A stretch of DNA of 64,000 bases, from assembly GCF_016405985.1 (NCBI RefSeq), contig NZ_JAEFCF010000004.1:1-64000 (forward strand). The letters are read 5' to 3'. Below are positions 38,296-46,804 of the stretch, piece by piece; within the stretch, counting starts at the first letter, position 1, and each line of letters opens with the position of its first letter. Source of the DNA: Paracoccus sp. IB05 (lineage in GTDB: Bacteria; Pseudomonadota; Alphaproteobacteria; Rhodobacterales; Rhodobacteraceae). The translations under genes were made by a program, and so were the position numbers. The notes below the pieces were generated by a model that was not told the origin of the DNA, ran no database searches, and was given only the letters and a program-made list of their open reading frames with translations.

Positions 38296-39452
38296 GCAGC
38301 CCCCTTCCGCGTCAGGGCCTCGTCATAACGGTCCCAGACCGGGCGCAGATCGACCACCTGGCGGGAATGGCGCGCCTGATCCATGGAAAGCGCCAGCACG
38401 CCCGCCTCCAGCGCGTCGAGCGTCGAGACCGGCAGCGCCGCGCCTCTGGTGACATTCGCGACGATCCCGGCGGCCATTTCCTCATCGGCGCCGTAATGCT
38501 GCGACAGGGCCGTGGCCTTGTATTCGCGGTCGATCACCCGCTGTTCCGAAAGCACATCGGTCACGCGGAAGAAGCCGCGGATGAAATCGCCCTCGGCCTG
38601 GGCTTTGGTGCCAAAGGCCGCGAAACGGCGGAACTGATCGGGGGCGTTCAGATTGGTGTGGAAATTCATTCCCACGCCATTGGCGTATTCCACGATGGCG
38701 ACCTGATAGTCGATGATATCGCCATCGGAATCGAAGACCTTGTCCGACCCGTTCCAGCCCGAGGGCTTTTTGTGGAACATATCCATGTCGTTGACGCCAT
38801 ATGTGCGCGGATCATTCGCCGGGATAAAGGTCTTCCTGCCCCCGAAAGACGCCACCCGCTCGGGCCTCGCCTGGATCAGACCGTTGTAAAGGTCGAGATC
38901 ATGGCAGCACTTTTCCAGCATGAAGCTGCCGGACCATTTCTCATAGCGCCGCCAGTCGCGCATGAAAAACGCGCCGTGATAAGGGTAGATATGTTCTGCG
39001 GCCTCGATCGAGACGATATTGCCCAGGGTGCCGGCGTCACGCGCGGCCAGCAGGTCGCGATACAGCGGCGCATAGCGCAAGACGAGGCCGACCGAGAGGG
39101 TCTCATGCCCGTATTTGGCCAGCAAAGCGGCCAGCGCATAAGTGTCTTCAAGTGACGAGACGATGGGCTTTTCGCTGAAGACTTTGACCCCCGCCTCCAG
39201 CCCCAGCCTTATATGGTCCAGGTGGAAATGGTTGGGCGAGCCGATCATCAGCAGATCAAAGCCGCCGGCCTTAACCAGCGCCTCGGCGCTTTCATGCGAG
39301 ATGCCGGCGGGAATGCCGTGTTCGGTCAGGGTCGCCATGCCGGCCGGGGCCGGATCGTAATAGCCCACGATCTCGAAATCCGGGTCCATTTCCCGGAATA
39401 CATGGCCAAGATAGCCGAGACGAAAGCCGAGGCCGATAATCGCGACTCGCAT
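38292..39452 (-). CDS. Gfo/Idh/MocA-family oxidoreductase
   Basis: A 386-residue NAD(P)-dependent sugar dehydrogenase-like protein: Rossmann start VAIIGLGFRLGYLGHVF, then VKVFSEKPIVSSLEDTYAL carrying the EKP catalytic motif. Members oxidise or reduce sugars, inositols or pseudo-sugars. It is the promoter-proximal gene of the importer operon and presumably modifies the imported substrate. Confidence 0.87.
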   Translation of the reverse strand: MRVAIIGLGFRLGYLGHVFREMDPDFEIVGYYDPAPAGMATLTEHGIPAGISHESAEALVKAGGFDLLMIGSPNHFHLDHIRLGLEAGVKVFSEKPIVSSLEDTYALAALLAKYGHETLSVGLVLRYAPLYRDLLAARDAGTLGNIVSIEAAEHIYPYHGAFFMRDWRRYEKWSGSFMLEKCCHDLDLYNGLIQARPERVASFGGRKTFIPANDPRTYGVNDMDMFHKKPSGWNGSDKVFDSDGDIIDYQVAIVEYANGVGMNFHTNLNAPDQFRRFAAFGTKAQAEGDFIRGFFRVTDVLSEQRVIDREYKATALSQHYGADEEMAAGIVANVTRGAALPVSTLDALEAGVLALSMDQARHSRQVVDLRPVWDRYDEALTRKGAA

Positions 39453-39535
39453 GTTTCACTCCCTGGGGAGAAATTCTTTTTCTGCATCATGGAAGGCGGC
39501 CACAATGTTCGTCAATGAATTTTCGATGGCGCTGT

Positions 39536-39551
39536 CAAATTATGTAATTTG
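39536..39551. promoter_or_regulatory. Palindrome upstream of the Gfo/Idh-importer operon
   Basis: CAAATTA-TG-TAATTTG is a perfect AT-rich palindrome in otherwise GC-rich DNA, 84 bases before the operon's first ATG. It is a candidate operator for an unidentified regulator. Confidence 0.5.
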
Positions 39552-39581
39552 TTTTCATGGCGGCGACTGATGCACGCAAAG

Positions 39582-39604
39582 CCGGCGGAACATCACTCCG
39601 CCGG
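39582..39604 (-). terminator. Hairpin after the ROK kinase gene
   Basis: CCGGCGGA-loop-TCCGCCGG is a perfect 8-bp stem with a 7-base loop, 24 bases downstream of the kinase stop on the minus strand. It is the likely end of the amino-sugar operon; only a short T-rich stretch follows. Confidence 0.55.
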
Positions 39605-39627
39605 GAAACCGGGAAATATGGGGTGGG

Positions 39628-40548
39628 TCAGCCGTCGCGCTTCCGGTTCAGGCCAAGCACTGCCGCGCCGACCAGGCCGGGCTCGATCGGGCATTGTGCC
39701 TGAACGATCAGCGGGCGGGAAAGCCGTTGCAGGATCCGTGCCCGAACCGCCTTATCCAGCGCGTCGATCAGGGGCCGCGCGTTCGACAGGCCACCGCCTG
39801 CTGCCATAATCCCGGCGCCAAGCATGTTTTGCACCATGGCGAGCGGGCCAGAGAGCAGGTCAAGCCAGATCGCGATGGTCCGCGAGGCTGCCGGCTCCTC
39901 AGCCTGCCAGGCGGCAATGATGTCCTCTGCGGTACGTGCCGCGCCGCCAAGCGCGAGATGCAGCTTTTCCATTCCGCGCGCCGAACAGACCGCGTCGAGG
40001 CAGCCGGTCTGGCCGCAGCCGCAGGGAAAGGCGGGTAGCACGGTATCCCCGACAATGCGCTGGGCGACCGGGCCATGGCCCCATTCGCCGGCAAATCCGC
40101 CGCCCGATCCCGCTCCATCATTGATCAGCTGGCCTCTGACCACGATGCCACCGCCAACCCCGGTGCCGAGGATGATGCCAAACACGACCGCATGGCCGCG
40201 CCCCGCGCCGATGGCGGCTTCGGCCAGCGCAAAGCAATCGGCATCATTGCCCAGAACCACCGGCAGGCCGAGCGCCGTCTCGAGGTCAGCGCGCAGGGGC
40301 CGTCCGCTCAGGCAGGGAATATTCGCCACGGTCGCGAGGCCGGTTTCCGGGTCGATCACCCCGGCGATGGAAAAGGCGAGGCAGTCGGGCCGCTCGGGTG
40401 CCGCGTCGATGGCGGACTGCAAGACGGCGGTGAAAGCGGTGAAATCCCGGGCCGGGGTAGGAACGCGGATCGTTGGCCTGATGTCGTCAAGGCCAAAGGC
40501 TTCGGCGATCTTTATCGAGGTGCCGCCAATGTCAAAACACAGGATCAC
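39628..40548 (-). CDS. ROK-family sugar kinase, probable N-acetylglucosamine kinase
   Basis: A 306-residue ROK kinase: ATP-binding FDIGGTSIK, GTGVGGGIVVRG, the EWGH substrate motif and the zinc-binding CGCGQTGCLD. Its position directly after NagA suggests phosphorylation of N-acetylglucosamine to the 6-phosphate used by NagA. Start GTG 40548 overlaps the nagA stop (GTGA); an upstream in-frame ATG at 40599 lies inside nagA and was rejected. Confidence 0.85.
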   Translation of the reverse strand: MILCFDIGGTSIKIAEAFGLDDIRPTIRVPTPARDFTAFTAVLQSAIDAAPERPDCLAFSIAGVIDPETGLATVANIPCLSGRPLRADLETALGLPVVLGNDADCFALAEAAIGAGRGHAVVFGIILGTGVGGGIVVRGQLINDGAGSGGGFAGEWGHGPVAQRIVGDTVLPAFPCGCGQTGCLDAVCSARGMEKLHLALGGAARTAEDIIAAWQAEEPAASRTIAIWLDLLSGPLAMVQNMLGAGIMAAGGGLSNARPLIDALDKAVRARILQRLSRPLIVQAQCPIEPGLVGAAVLGLNRKRDG

Positions 40549-41699
40549 GACCGCGTCTCCTGTGCCGCAATCCCGCCGGATGGCGTGCCTGCGATCCAAC
40601 AGCCGAGGACCTGCAGCGCATCGTCGAGGCAGATCAGATCCGCCCGGGCGCCGGGCCGCAGATGGCCGCGATCGGTCAGCCCAAGCGCCGCCGCTGGCGC
40701 CGCCGATCCAAGCCGCAGCGCCGCGCCCTTGTCCAGACCCAGCCGCAGATGGCAGTACCTCACCGCATCCGAAAGCGCGATATCGGCACCGGCCAGCGTG
40801 CCGTCTGCCAGGGTCAGCCGCCCCCCGGCACGGAAAATCTCACGACCATTCAGCATGAAACCAGTCAGATCGCTGCCAATGGTCGACATCGCATCTGACA
40901 CGAGAAACACCTCCCCGGGCTTTGCCCGCAGCGCGACCTGCATCGCGGCATCGGCGACATGAAAGCCGTCAGCGATCAGCCCGGCATAAAGGCCGGGCGC
41001 CACCAGCGCGGCGCCGACCAGCCCCGGGGCGCGGTGGCCGAGCTGGCTCATGGCGTTGAAGAGATGGGTGACCATGCGGGCGCCAGCCGCAATATAGTCG
41101 CGCGCGGTGTCATAGTCGCAATCGCTGTGGCCGAGGCTTACCGTCACCCCGGCTGCGGCAAGGGCGCGAACCTGATCCGGCGTGACCGATTCCGGTGCCA
41201 GCGTCACGATCAGATGCGGCAGACGGCCCGCCGCAGTGCGGATCGCGGCGAGGTCCTGATCCTGCATCACCCGGATCAGGGCGGGGTCATGGGTGCCTTT
41301 CTTCGTCAGCGACAGATGCGGGCCTTCGAGATGCAGCCCGAGGAAGCCGGGCGCCCGCGCCGCTTCCGCCGCCGCGACCGCGCGACCGGTGATATCGGGG
41401 CGGTCGGTGATCAGCGTCACCATCACAGCCGTGGTGCCAAGTTGCGCATGCGCAGCGCAGATTGTCGCGATCCCTTCGGGCGTGGGGTCATTGTTGAACA
41501 GCACCCCGCCGCCGCCATTAACCTGGAGGTCGATATAGCCGGGCGCGATCAGACCTGGCAGACGCGGTCCCCGGGGGGCCGCGCCCGAGGGGCCGATCGC
41601 GGTGATCCGACCTGCTTTGAAGCTGATCGCTGCGTCCTGATGCCAGGTCTCGCCATCGAAGATCTGACCTGCGTGAAGGGTGCCGCTGCCCATACTCAC
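40545..41699 (-). CDS. nagA: N-acetylglucosamine-6-phosphate deacetylase
   Basis: A 384-residue amidohydrolase. Motifs are YIDLQVNGGGGVLFNND, LGLHLEGPHLS (metal Glu), LGHSDCDYD, HLFNAMSQLGHR and the catalytic Asp in LVSDAMS. It removes acetate from N-acetylglucosamine-6-phosphate, giving glucosamine-6-phosphate for NagB. It overlaps the upstream PLP-enzyme gene; either ATG 41699 or 41693 could be the start. Confidence 0.92.
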   Translation of the reverse strand: MSMGSGTLHAGQIFDGETWHQDAAISFKAGRITAIGPSGAAPRGPRLPGLIAPGYIDLQVNGGGGVLFNNDPTPEGIATICAAHAQLGTTAVMVTLITDRPDITGRAVAAAEAARAPGFLGLHLEGPHLSLTKKGTHDPALIRVMQDQDLAAIRTAAGRLPHLIVTLAPESVTPDQVRALAAAGVTVSLGHSDCDYDTARDYIAAGARMVTHLFNAMSQLGHRAPGLVGAALVAPGLYAGLIADGFHVADAAMQVALRAKPGEVFLVSDAMSTIGSDLTGFMLNGREIFRAGGRLTLADGTLAGADIALSDAVRYCHLRLGLDKGAALRLGSAAPAAALGLTDRGHLRPGARADLICLDDALQVLGCWIAGTPSGGIAAQETRS

Positions 41700-42817
41700 C
41701 AGACCGTGCCCCGCGCAGCCAGAGGCTCGACCCGCGTGACCAGGCCGTCCTTGTGGAACACCATCCGGTCAAAGAGGTTCGAGACCACACAGGTATGGTT
41801 CGGCACCACCCGCACCAGATCGCCAATCTCAGGCAGCGCGCCGGTACAGGCGCTCAGATCGACCACGGCATGTTCTTCGGAAAGGCTGGTGATCCTGGCG
41901 CCCGGAAGGCCCTCGATCTCGCCGTAATCCGTAAAGCCCAGCAGATCCGAGGTCAGCGCCTTTGATCCGCAATCGAGAACCGCGCGGTCGGGCGCCGGGC
42001 GCGAAACCACGGTGGCCAGCACATGCATCGCCAGATCCCCCGGCCCGCATTCGCCCGCCCTGACCATCGAGCGGTCGTTATAGACATAGGTGCCGGCGCG
42101 GTGCTCGGTCGCCGAGGGCACCAGATGCGCCTTCCACAGATCGGGCGAGCCGCCATTCGTGCGCATCGGGCAGGGGATCCCCGCCTGCGCCAGCAGTGCC
42201 ATGGTCTCTTGCAGGAAAGCCTCGACCCGCGCGGCACCGCCAGGGCCGGGATAGGTCATCAGCCCGCCGAATTTCAGGCCCGGCGCGGCGGCGATCATCT
42301 GCGCCAGCGCGAAAGCGTCTTGCGGGCTTTGCACCCCGCAGCGCCCGCCGCCGGTATCGCATTCGACCAGAACGGTGAGCGGCTTTTCCGCCGGGAAAGC
42401 TGCCGCCAGCCCCGCAATCGTCACCGCCGAATCCGCTGTCACCGCCAGCCGCGTCACGCGGGTGTTCAGCGTGACCAGCCGTGCGACCCGCACCCGCCCG
42501 AGGATGTTATAGGTGATCAGGATATCGTCGAACCCGGCATCGGCAAAGGCTTCGGCCTCGGTCAGCTTCTGGCAATTGAGGCCCACAGCCCCGGTCGCAA
42601 TCTGCTGGCGGGCGACCGCCGCGATCTTATGGGTTTTGATATGGGGCCGGAAATTCAGCCCATGCGCCGCCATATAGTCTTGCGCCCGCGCGATATTGGC
42701 GGCGAGCCGGTCTTCGTCGATCACCGGCAGCGGGGTGGTCACATCTGCCAGCGGGGTGCCAGCTTCGGGCCAGGGAAAACCCGGAGCGGGAAGGCCGGAA
42801 GGGGGGAAGCTCATCAC
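41696..42817 (-). CDS. D-threonine-aldolase-like PLP enzyme
   Basis: A 373-residue fold-type III PLP enzyme of the D-threonine aldolase / D-serine dehydratase-like family. The PLP Lys is in LNFRPHIKTHK, phosphate-site glycines in CDTGGGRCG and TYPGPGG, and the metal-binding His-Cys pair in VVPNHTCVV near the C-terminus. It would cleave or dehydrate a D-beta-hydroxy amino acid. In an operon with NagA and an M81 peptidase this suggests degradation of D-amino-acid-containing material; inference only. Confidence 0.82.
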   Translation of the reverse strand: MMSFPPSGLPAPGFPWPEAGTPLADVTTPLPVIDEDRLAANIARAQDYMAAHGLNFRPHIKTHKIAAVARQQIATGAVGLNCQKLTEAEAFADAGFDDILITYNILGRVRVARLVTLNTRVTRLAVTADSAVTIAGLAAAFPAEKPLTVLVECDTGGGRCGVQSPQDAFALAQMIAAAPGLKFGGLMTYPGPGGAARVEAFLQETMALLAQAGIPCPMRTNGGSPDLWKAHLVPSATEHRAGTYVYNDRSMVRAGECGPGDLAMHVLATVVSRPAPDRAVLDCGSKALTSDLLGFTDYGEIEGLPGARITSLSEEHAVVDLSACTGALPEIGDLVRVVPNHTCVVSNLFDRMVFHKDGLVTRVEPLAARGTVW

Positions 42818-44316
42818 ATCTCTCCGAAAGGGTCATCCATGCGCGGCCAGATATCCGCCCGGACCAGCCGGTAAGGATTGGTTGCCGGAGTATTCGGATA
42901 GGGCTTCCCGGCGCTGCAATAAAGCACTTCCGAGGCGATGGGCGCAAAAGCTGCGTAGAAATGGTTGGTTGATTTGATCACGAGGATCTTTTGCGCCAGC
43001 GGATCGATCCCGAGGGCGGTGAAGAGCGAGGGGTCATAGCTCTGCACGCGCACGGTGTTGAGGATGACCTCGATCCCGGTTTCCGCGCCTGCCTGGTCCA
43101 AAAGCGCGATCCGCGCCGCCGGGCCAAACAGCGCGATGCTCTCGCCAAAGCGCATTTCAGCGGCCGCGTTCAGGCGGATGACGCGGATCAGCGCGTCACA
43201 GGGCTCGCCGGTCTCGGGCGCGGATTTGGCGCCGAACCGCAGGGGCATCTCGGCGCCCTCGCCGGCGACGAAGCAAAGCTGTACCGCCACCGGATCCCAG
43301 ATCGTGCCGATGGCCACGCCGCGCGCACCCTGTGCCAGCAGTTCCTTGAGGATGACGGTTGCATCCCCCGCCGTGCCGCCGCCGGGGTTATCCCACATAT
43401 CGGCGATCACGACCGGCCAGGCCTGCGCCGCCATCGCGCGCGAGACGGCCTCAGTCTCATTGATCTGCGGCATCATATGCCTGCCGCGATTGGCGAAAAG
43501 CGCGCGCCCGAGCTGTTCGGCAAGGCGCGCGCCCAGGGCCGGGTCCCCATCTGTCACAGCGACCATTTTCGTGCCCATCTCGGGCACATCACCGGCCATG
43601 AAGCCGTGGATCGCGGACAGGGACAGAAGCTTCGGCTCGCTTGCCTCCAGCGCCATCATGCGGTCGACAAAGCTGCGCATCGGCTCGCGCGAGGTCGGGA
43701 AGACATCGATCATCTGGCAATCGAAAACCGAGACCACCGGCGTCACCCGGCCTTCCAGCGTGTCGATGAGGATGCGCCAGAGATCCTCGGCGCGGTCGAC
43801 GAAATCGGTATGGGGAAATTCCTTGAAAACGGTGAAGAAATCCAGCGCGGCGACGCGTTTTGCGGTCAGATGGCTGTGGGGGTCCATCTCGGCGCAGAGG
43901 ATCACATCCGGCCCGATCATCTCGCGGATCCGGGCAAGGAAATCGCCCTCCGGGTCGAGATAGCCCTGGGCCACCATCGCGCCATGCAGGCCCAGCACCA
44001 CCGCATCCACCGGCAAAGCGCGATGAAGCTGGGCAAGGATCTCGTCCCTGAGCCCTTCATAGGCGCCTCGCGCGATCAGCCCGGCCGGATCGGCCCAGGC
44101 GGCGGTGCCCTCGATCAGGTCCCAGCCTTTCTCGGCGCAGACCCTGCGCCCGACCGGAATCGGCGCGGTGCAGAGCGTCGGGGTCACCGGATGCTGGCCC
44201 GGGGGCGCATAAAGCGACTCCTCGAAGCCTTTGCGGTCGATCACGATGGGAGAGAATGTGTTGGTTTCCGTGGCCAGCGCCGCCACGAAGACCCTTCTCC
44301 GAGCCGTGCTGACCAT
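42814..44316 (-). CDS. M81-family (MlrC-like) metallopeptidase
   Basis: A 500-residue protein of the M81/DUF1485 family, named after MlrC of microcystin breakdown, a zinc enzyme cleaving short peptides. Family blocks are FVAALATETNTFSP at the N-terminus, AEMDPHSHLTAKRVAALDFF, FPHTDFVDRAE and IADMWDNPGGGTAGD. ATG 44316 is chosen because it starts three bases after the SnoaL-like gene ends. A second member is encoded at 48728 in the divergent operon. Confidence 0.82.
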   Translation of the reverse strand: MVSTARRRVFVAALATETNTFSPIVIDRKGFEESLYAPPGQHPVTPTLCTAPIPVGRRVCAEKGWDLIEGTAAWADPAGLIARGAYEGLRDEILAQLHRALPVDAVVLGLHGAMVAQGYLDPEGDFLARIREMIGPDVILCAEMDPHSHLTAKRVAALDFFTVFKEFPHTDFVDRAEDLWRILIDTLEGRVTPVVSVFDCQMIDVFPTSREPMRSFVDRMMALEASEPKLLSLSAIHGFMAGDVPEMGTKMVAVTDGDPALGARLAEQLGRALFANRGRHMMPQINETEAVSRAMAAQAWPVVIADMWDNPGGGTAGDATVILKELLAQGARGVAIGTIWDPVAVQLCFVAGEGAEMPLRFGAKSAPETGEPCDALIRVIRLNAAAEMRFGESIALFGPAARIALLDQAGAETGIEVILNTVRVQSYDPSLFTALGIDPLAQKILVIKSTNHFYAAFAPIASEVLYCSAGKPYPNTPATNPYRLVRADIWPRMDDPFGEM

Positions 44317-44318
44317 GA

Positions 44319-44825
44319 TCACTCCCTGATATGGGGCAGATAGCCCATAAAGCCCGCGATCTTCCACCGCCCGTCTTCCCGGCGGCAGATGTAAAGCGTC
44401 TGCCAGTTCATGCGGTCGCGGCTGCCATCGGCGCGCGGCAGCCAGCCGTCAAATTTCTTGCGCGCGAGCGCCGCGTCTCCGGTGATCCCGATCTCTTCGA
44501 GCCGCGTTGCCGCATAGATATGCGGGCGCGGATCACCGTCAAACATGCCTGCGGCGCGCTCGGTCAGGTAGCTTTGGGCCTGGCGCAGCCATTCCGCGCG
44601 GTAGAGGTCGAGGCTGGGAAAGGCAAAGGTAAAGCCCTGCGGATCGGGCTGGTGATTGCCGGAAAGCCCGGTAAACGGACCTTCGGTGAAATCGCCCGCC
44701 ACCCTCTCCCAGTCTGCCGTCGTCCAGGCGTCGATATCGCGGGGCACCAGCATCTCCCAGATGGCGCGGCGATCGGTGTCCGTTTCGGGGAAAGGGTTCG
44801 CGAATGGGTCGCGCCTGGCGGTCAT
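44319..44825 (-). CDS. SnoaL/NTF2-like small protein
   Basis: A 168-residue protein with the cone-shaped alpha-beta-barrel pattern of the SnoaL/NTF2 superfamily (KIAGFMGYLP near the end, YLTERAAGMFDG in the middle). The superfamily includes isomerases, hydrolases and binding proteins, so no reaction can be assigned. It is the first gene of the minus-strand amino-sugar operon and faces the RpiR gene across a 190-base gap. Confidence 0.6.
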   Translation of the reverse strand: MTARRDPFANPFPETDTDRRAIWEMLVPRDIDAWTTADWERVAGDFTEGPFTGLSGNHQPDPQGFTFAFPSLDLYRAEWLRQAQSYLTERAAGMFDGDPRPHIYAATRLEEIGITGDAALARKKFDGWLPRADGSRDRMNWQTLYICRREDGRWKIAGFMGYLPHIRE

Positions 44826-44838
44826 TCGGGCGGCTCCG

Positions 44839-44852
44839 TGAAAATTATTTCA
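44839..44852. promoter_or_regulatory. Palindrome TGAAA-ATTA-TTTCA in the divergent promoter region
   Basis: This perfect inverted repeat sits 14 bases upstream of the SnoaL-like gene and about 180 bases before the RpiR gene. GAAA/TTTC arms fit the operators described for several RpiR/MurR regulators. It is a good candidate binding site for the adjacent regulator. Confidence 0.5.
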
Positions 44853-44916
44853 GCTTGATCGCTTATTCTCTGGAATAATCGAAAGGGTTATGCCTGAATG
44901 TCAAGGAGAAACGAAA

Positions 44917-45027
44917 ATGAATTTCGGATTCCAGCGCATGCTTGACCAGGTCGCTCTGACAGGTTTCGTGGGGGGTGAAACAGTCCCGTCCCTGTCTGCA
45001 GGGCTGCGGCCATGGAGATCCGAATGA
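44917..45027 (+). CDS. Possible 36-residue leader peptide upstream of the RpiR gene
   Basis: ATG 44917 follows an ideal AAGGAG site and opens a 36-codon frame (begins MNFGFQRMLDQVALTGF) whose TGA overlaps the RpiR ATG at 45024 (ATGA). The tight coupling and strong ribosome site suggest the frame is translated, perhaps to drive RpiR translation. No family resemblance. Confidence 0.45.
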   Translation: MNFGFQRMLDQVALTGFVGGETVPSLSAGLRPWRSE

Positions 45028-45911
45028 GTACCCCGAACGAGACTGCGCCGGACCTGATCTCGGCGCTCAGCGATGAGGAAGGGCGGCTTTCCGCAATGGA
45101 AAGGCGCCTGGCCGAGGTGGTGCTGGCGGATATGACCTATGCGACCAATGCCTCGATCACCGAGATTGCGGCGCGGGCGGGCGTCTCGCCGCCGACGGTG
45201 ACGCGGTTCTGCCGGCGGCTGGGCTGTTCCAGCTTTTCCGATTTCAAGGTGCAGCTGGCGCGCTCGGCCTATGTCGGGCTGCGCTATCTCAAGCCGGAAT
45301 CGGTGACCTCGACCCCTGCCGAGGTGGCGGAAGACATCGTGACCAAGGCGCAGAACGCGCTGTTCCAGATGCATCGGGCGCTGGATCTGGCGGCGGTGGA
45401 ACGCGCGGTTGCGCTGATCTCATCAGCGCAGATGGTGCATGCCTTTGGCTCGGGCGGCAATTCGGCGATGATCGCGACCGAGCTGCAGAACCGTCTGTTC
45501 CGGCTGGGGGTGCGGATCTCGGCCTCGAATGATCACGGCATGCATCTGATGATCTCGGCGGCGGCAGAGCCGGGGACGGTGGTGGTGGGATCCTCGCTTT
45601 CGGGCCGCAACCACGAGATGGTGCGCTGTTTCGCGCTGCTGCGCGAGCGCGGCATTGCGACCATTGCGCTGACCCAGCCCGGAACACCGGTGGCCGAGGC
45701 CGCCGATCTGGTGATCCCGATCGACCTGCCGGAGGGGCGCAATATCTTCCGCGCCACCTCGACCCGTTTCGCCTTTCTCGCGGTGGTCGATATCATCGCG
45801 AACCTGGTGGCCTATGCCGACAAGCCGCGATCCGCCCGGATCCTGCGCGGCATCAAGGAACAACTGATCCGTCACCGCGACGGCGACGACCGCCAGCTTT
45901 TGGGCGACTGA
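45024..45911 (+). CDS. MurR/RpiR-family transcriptional regulator
   Basis: A 295-residue regulator with N-terminal RpiR HTH (ATNASITEIAARAGVSPPTV) and a C-terminal SIS sugar-phosphate isomerase-like domain (AFGSGGNSAMIATELQNRL; GSSLSGRNHEMVR). It would sense an amino-sugar phosphate and control the two divergent operons. ATG 45024 has GGAG seven bases upstream; ATG 45012 is an alternative. Confidence 0.87.
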   Translation: MSTPNETAPDLISALSDEEGRLSAMERRLAEVVLADMTYATNASITEIAARAGVSPPTVTRFCRRLGCSSFSDFKVQLARSAYVGLRYLKPESVTSTPAEVAEDIVTKAQNALFQMHRALDLAAVERAVALISSAQMVHAFGSGGNSAMIATELQNRLFRLGVRISASNDHGMHLMISAAAEPGTVVVGSSLSGRNHEMVRCFALLRERGIATIALTQPGTPVAEAADLVIPIDLPEGRNIFRATSTRFAFLAVVDIIANLVAYADKPRSARILRGIKEQLIRHRDGDDRQLLGD

Positions 45912-45980
45912 AGCCGGGCCCGGGGCACGATGGCGGCCGCCCCGATGGTCCTTGTCATCTTGCCGCGAAGGATGTGACTT

Positions 45981-46796
45981 TTGGACCCGCGCCCCGCTGA
46001 CCAGCCTTCTGCCGCCGCATCTGCTGCTTTGCCGCGTCTCGCCATCATCACCGGCAGCGCCGGCGATATTGGCCGAGCCATAGCGCGTCGTCTGCGCCAG
46101 GATCATGATCTCGTGCTGATGACCGATCTCGACCTCGACGCGGTTGCGCGCGCGGCGGCGGAGCTGGGCGAGGGCTTCCTGCCCTGGCAGACCGATGTGA
46201 CCGATGCCGCCAGTTGCGCGGCCATGGCGGTCGGGGCGCAGCGCCTGGGGCAGGTGGTGACCCTGGTCAATAATGCGGGCGGCGTGACAGCGGCGGGGTT
46301 GCATTCGACCTCGGTGGCCGACTGGCAGGCCGATCGCGCGCTGAACCTTGATGCCGCTTTCCTGACCTTCCAGGCGCTGGCGCCGCAGCTGATCCTGGGC
46401 CAGGGCTCGGTGGTCAATATCGTTTCGGTCAACGGGCTGGGGGTCTATGGCCACCCGGCCTATTCGGCGGCCAAAGCCGGGATGATCCATCTGACGCGGC
46501 TGATCGCGGTGGAATATGGCCGCCACGGGCTCAGGGCCAATGCGGTGGCGCCCGGCACCGTCCGCACCCGCGCCTGGGAGGCGCGTGCGGCGCAAAACCC
46601 GAATGTCTTTGCCGAGGCCGCCGCGCATTATCCGCTGGGCCGCATTGCGCGCCCCGGGGATGTGGCCGAGGCGGTGGGCTTTCTGGCCTCACCGCTGGCG
46701 GCGGCGATCACCGGCATCTGCCTGCCGGTCGATTGCGGGCTGACGGCGGGCACGCCCTCGCTCGCGCGGACCTTCACGCAATCGGCCGACTGGTGA
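45981..46796 (+). CDS. SDR-family oxidoreductase
   Basis: A 271-residue short-chain dehydrogenase: cofactor site LAIITGSAGDIGRAIARRL, NNAG at residues about 95, catalytic Ser region VNIVSVNGLG and Tyr-Lys in YSAAKAGM. Start TTG 45981 with an upstream GAAGGA site is my best guess; no ATG is better placed. Substrate unknown, presumably a sugar or hydroxy acid from the same pathway. Confidence 0.82.
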   Translation: MDPRPADQPSAAASAALPRLAIITGSAGDIGRAIARRLRQDHDLVLMTDLDLDAVARAAAELGEGFLPWQTDVTDAASCAAMAVGAQRLGQVVTLVNNAGGVTAAGLHSTSVADWQADRALNLDAAFLTFQALAPQLILGQGSVVNIVSVNGLGVYGHPAYSAAKAGMIHLTRLIAVEYGRHGLRANAVAPGTVRTRAWEARAAQNPNVFAEAAAHYPLGRIARPGDVAEAVGFLASPLAAAITGICLPVDCGLTAGTPSLARTFTQSADW

Positions 46797-46804
46797 GGGG
46801 CGCG

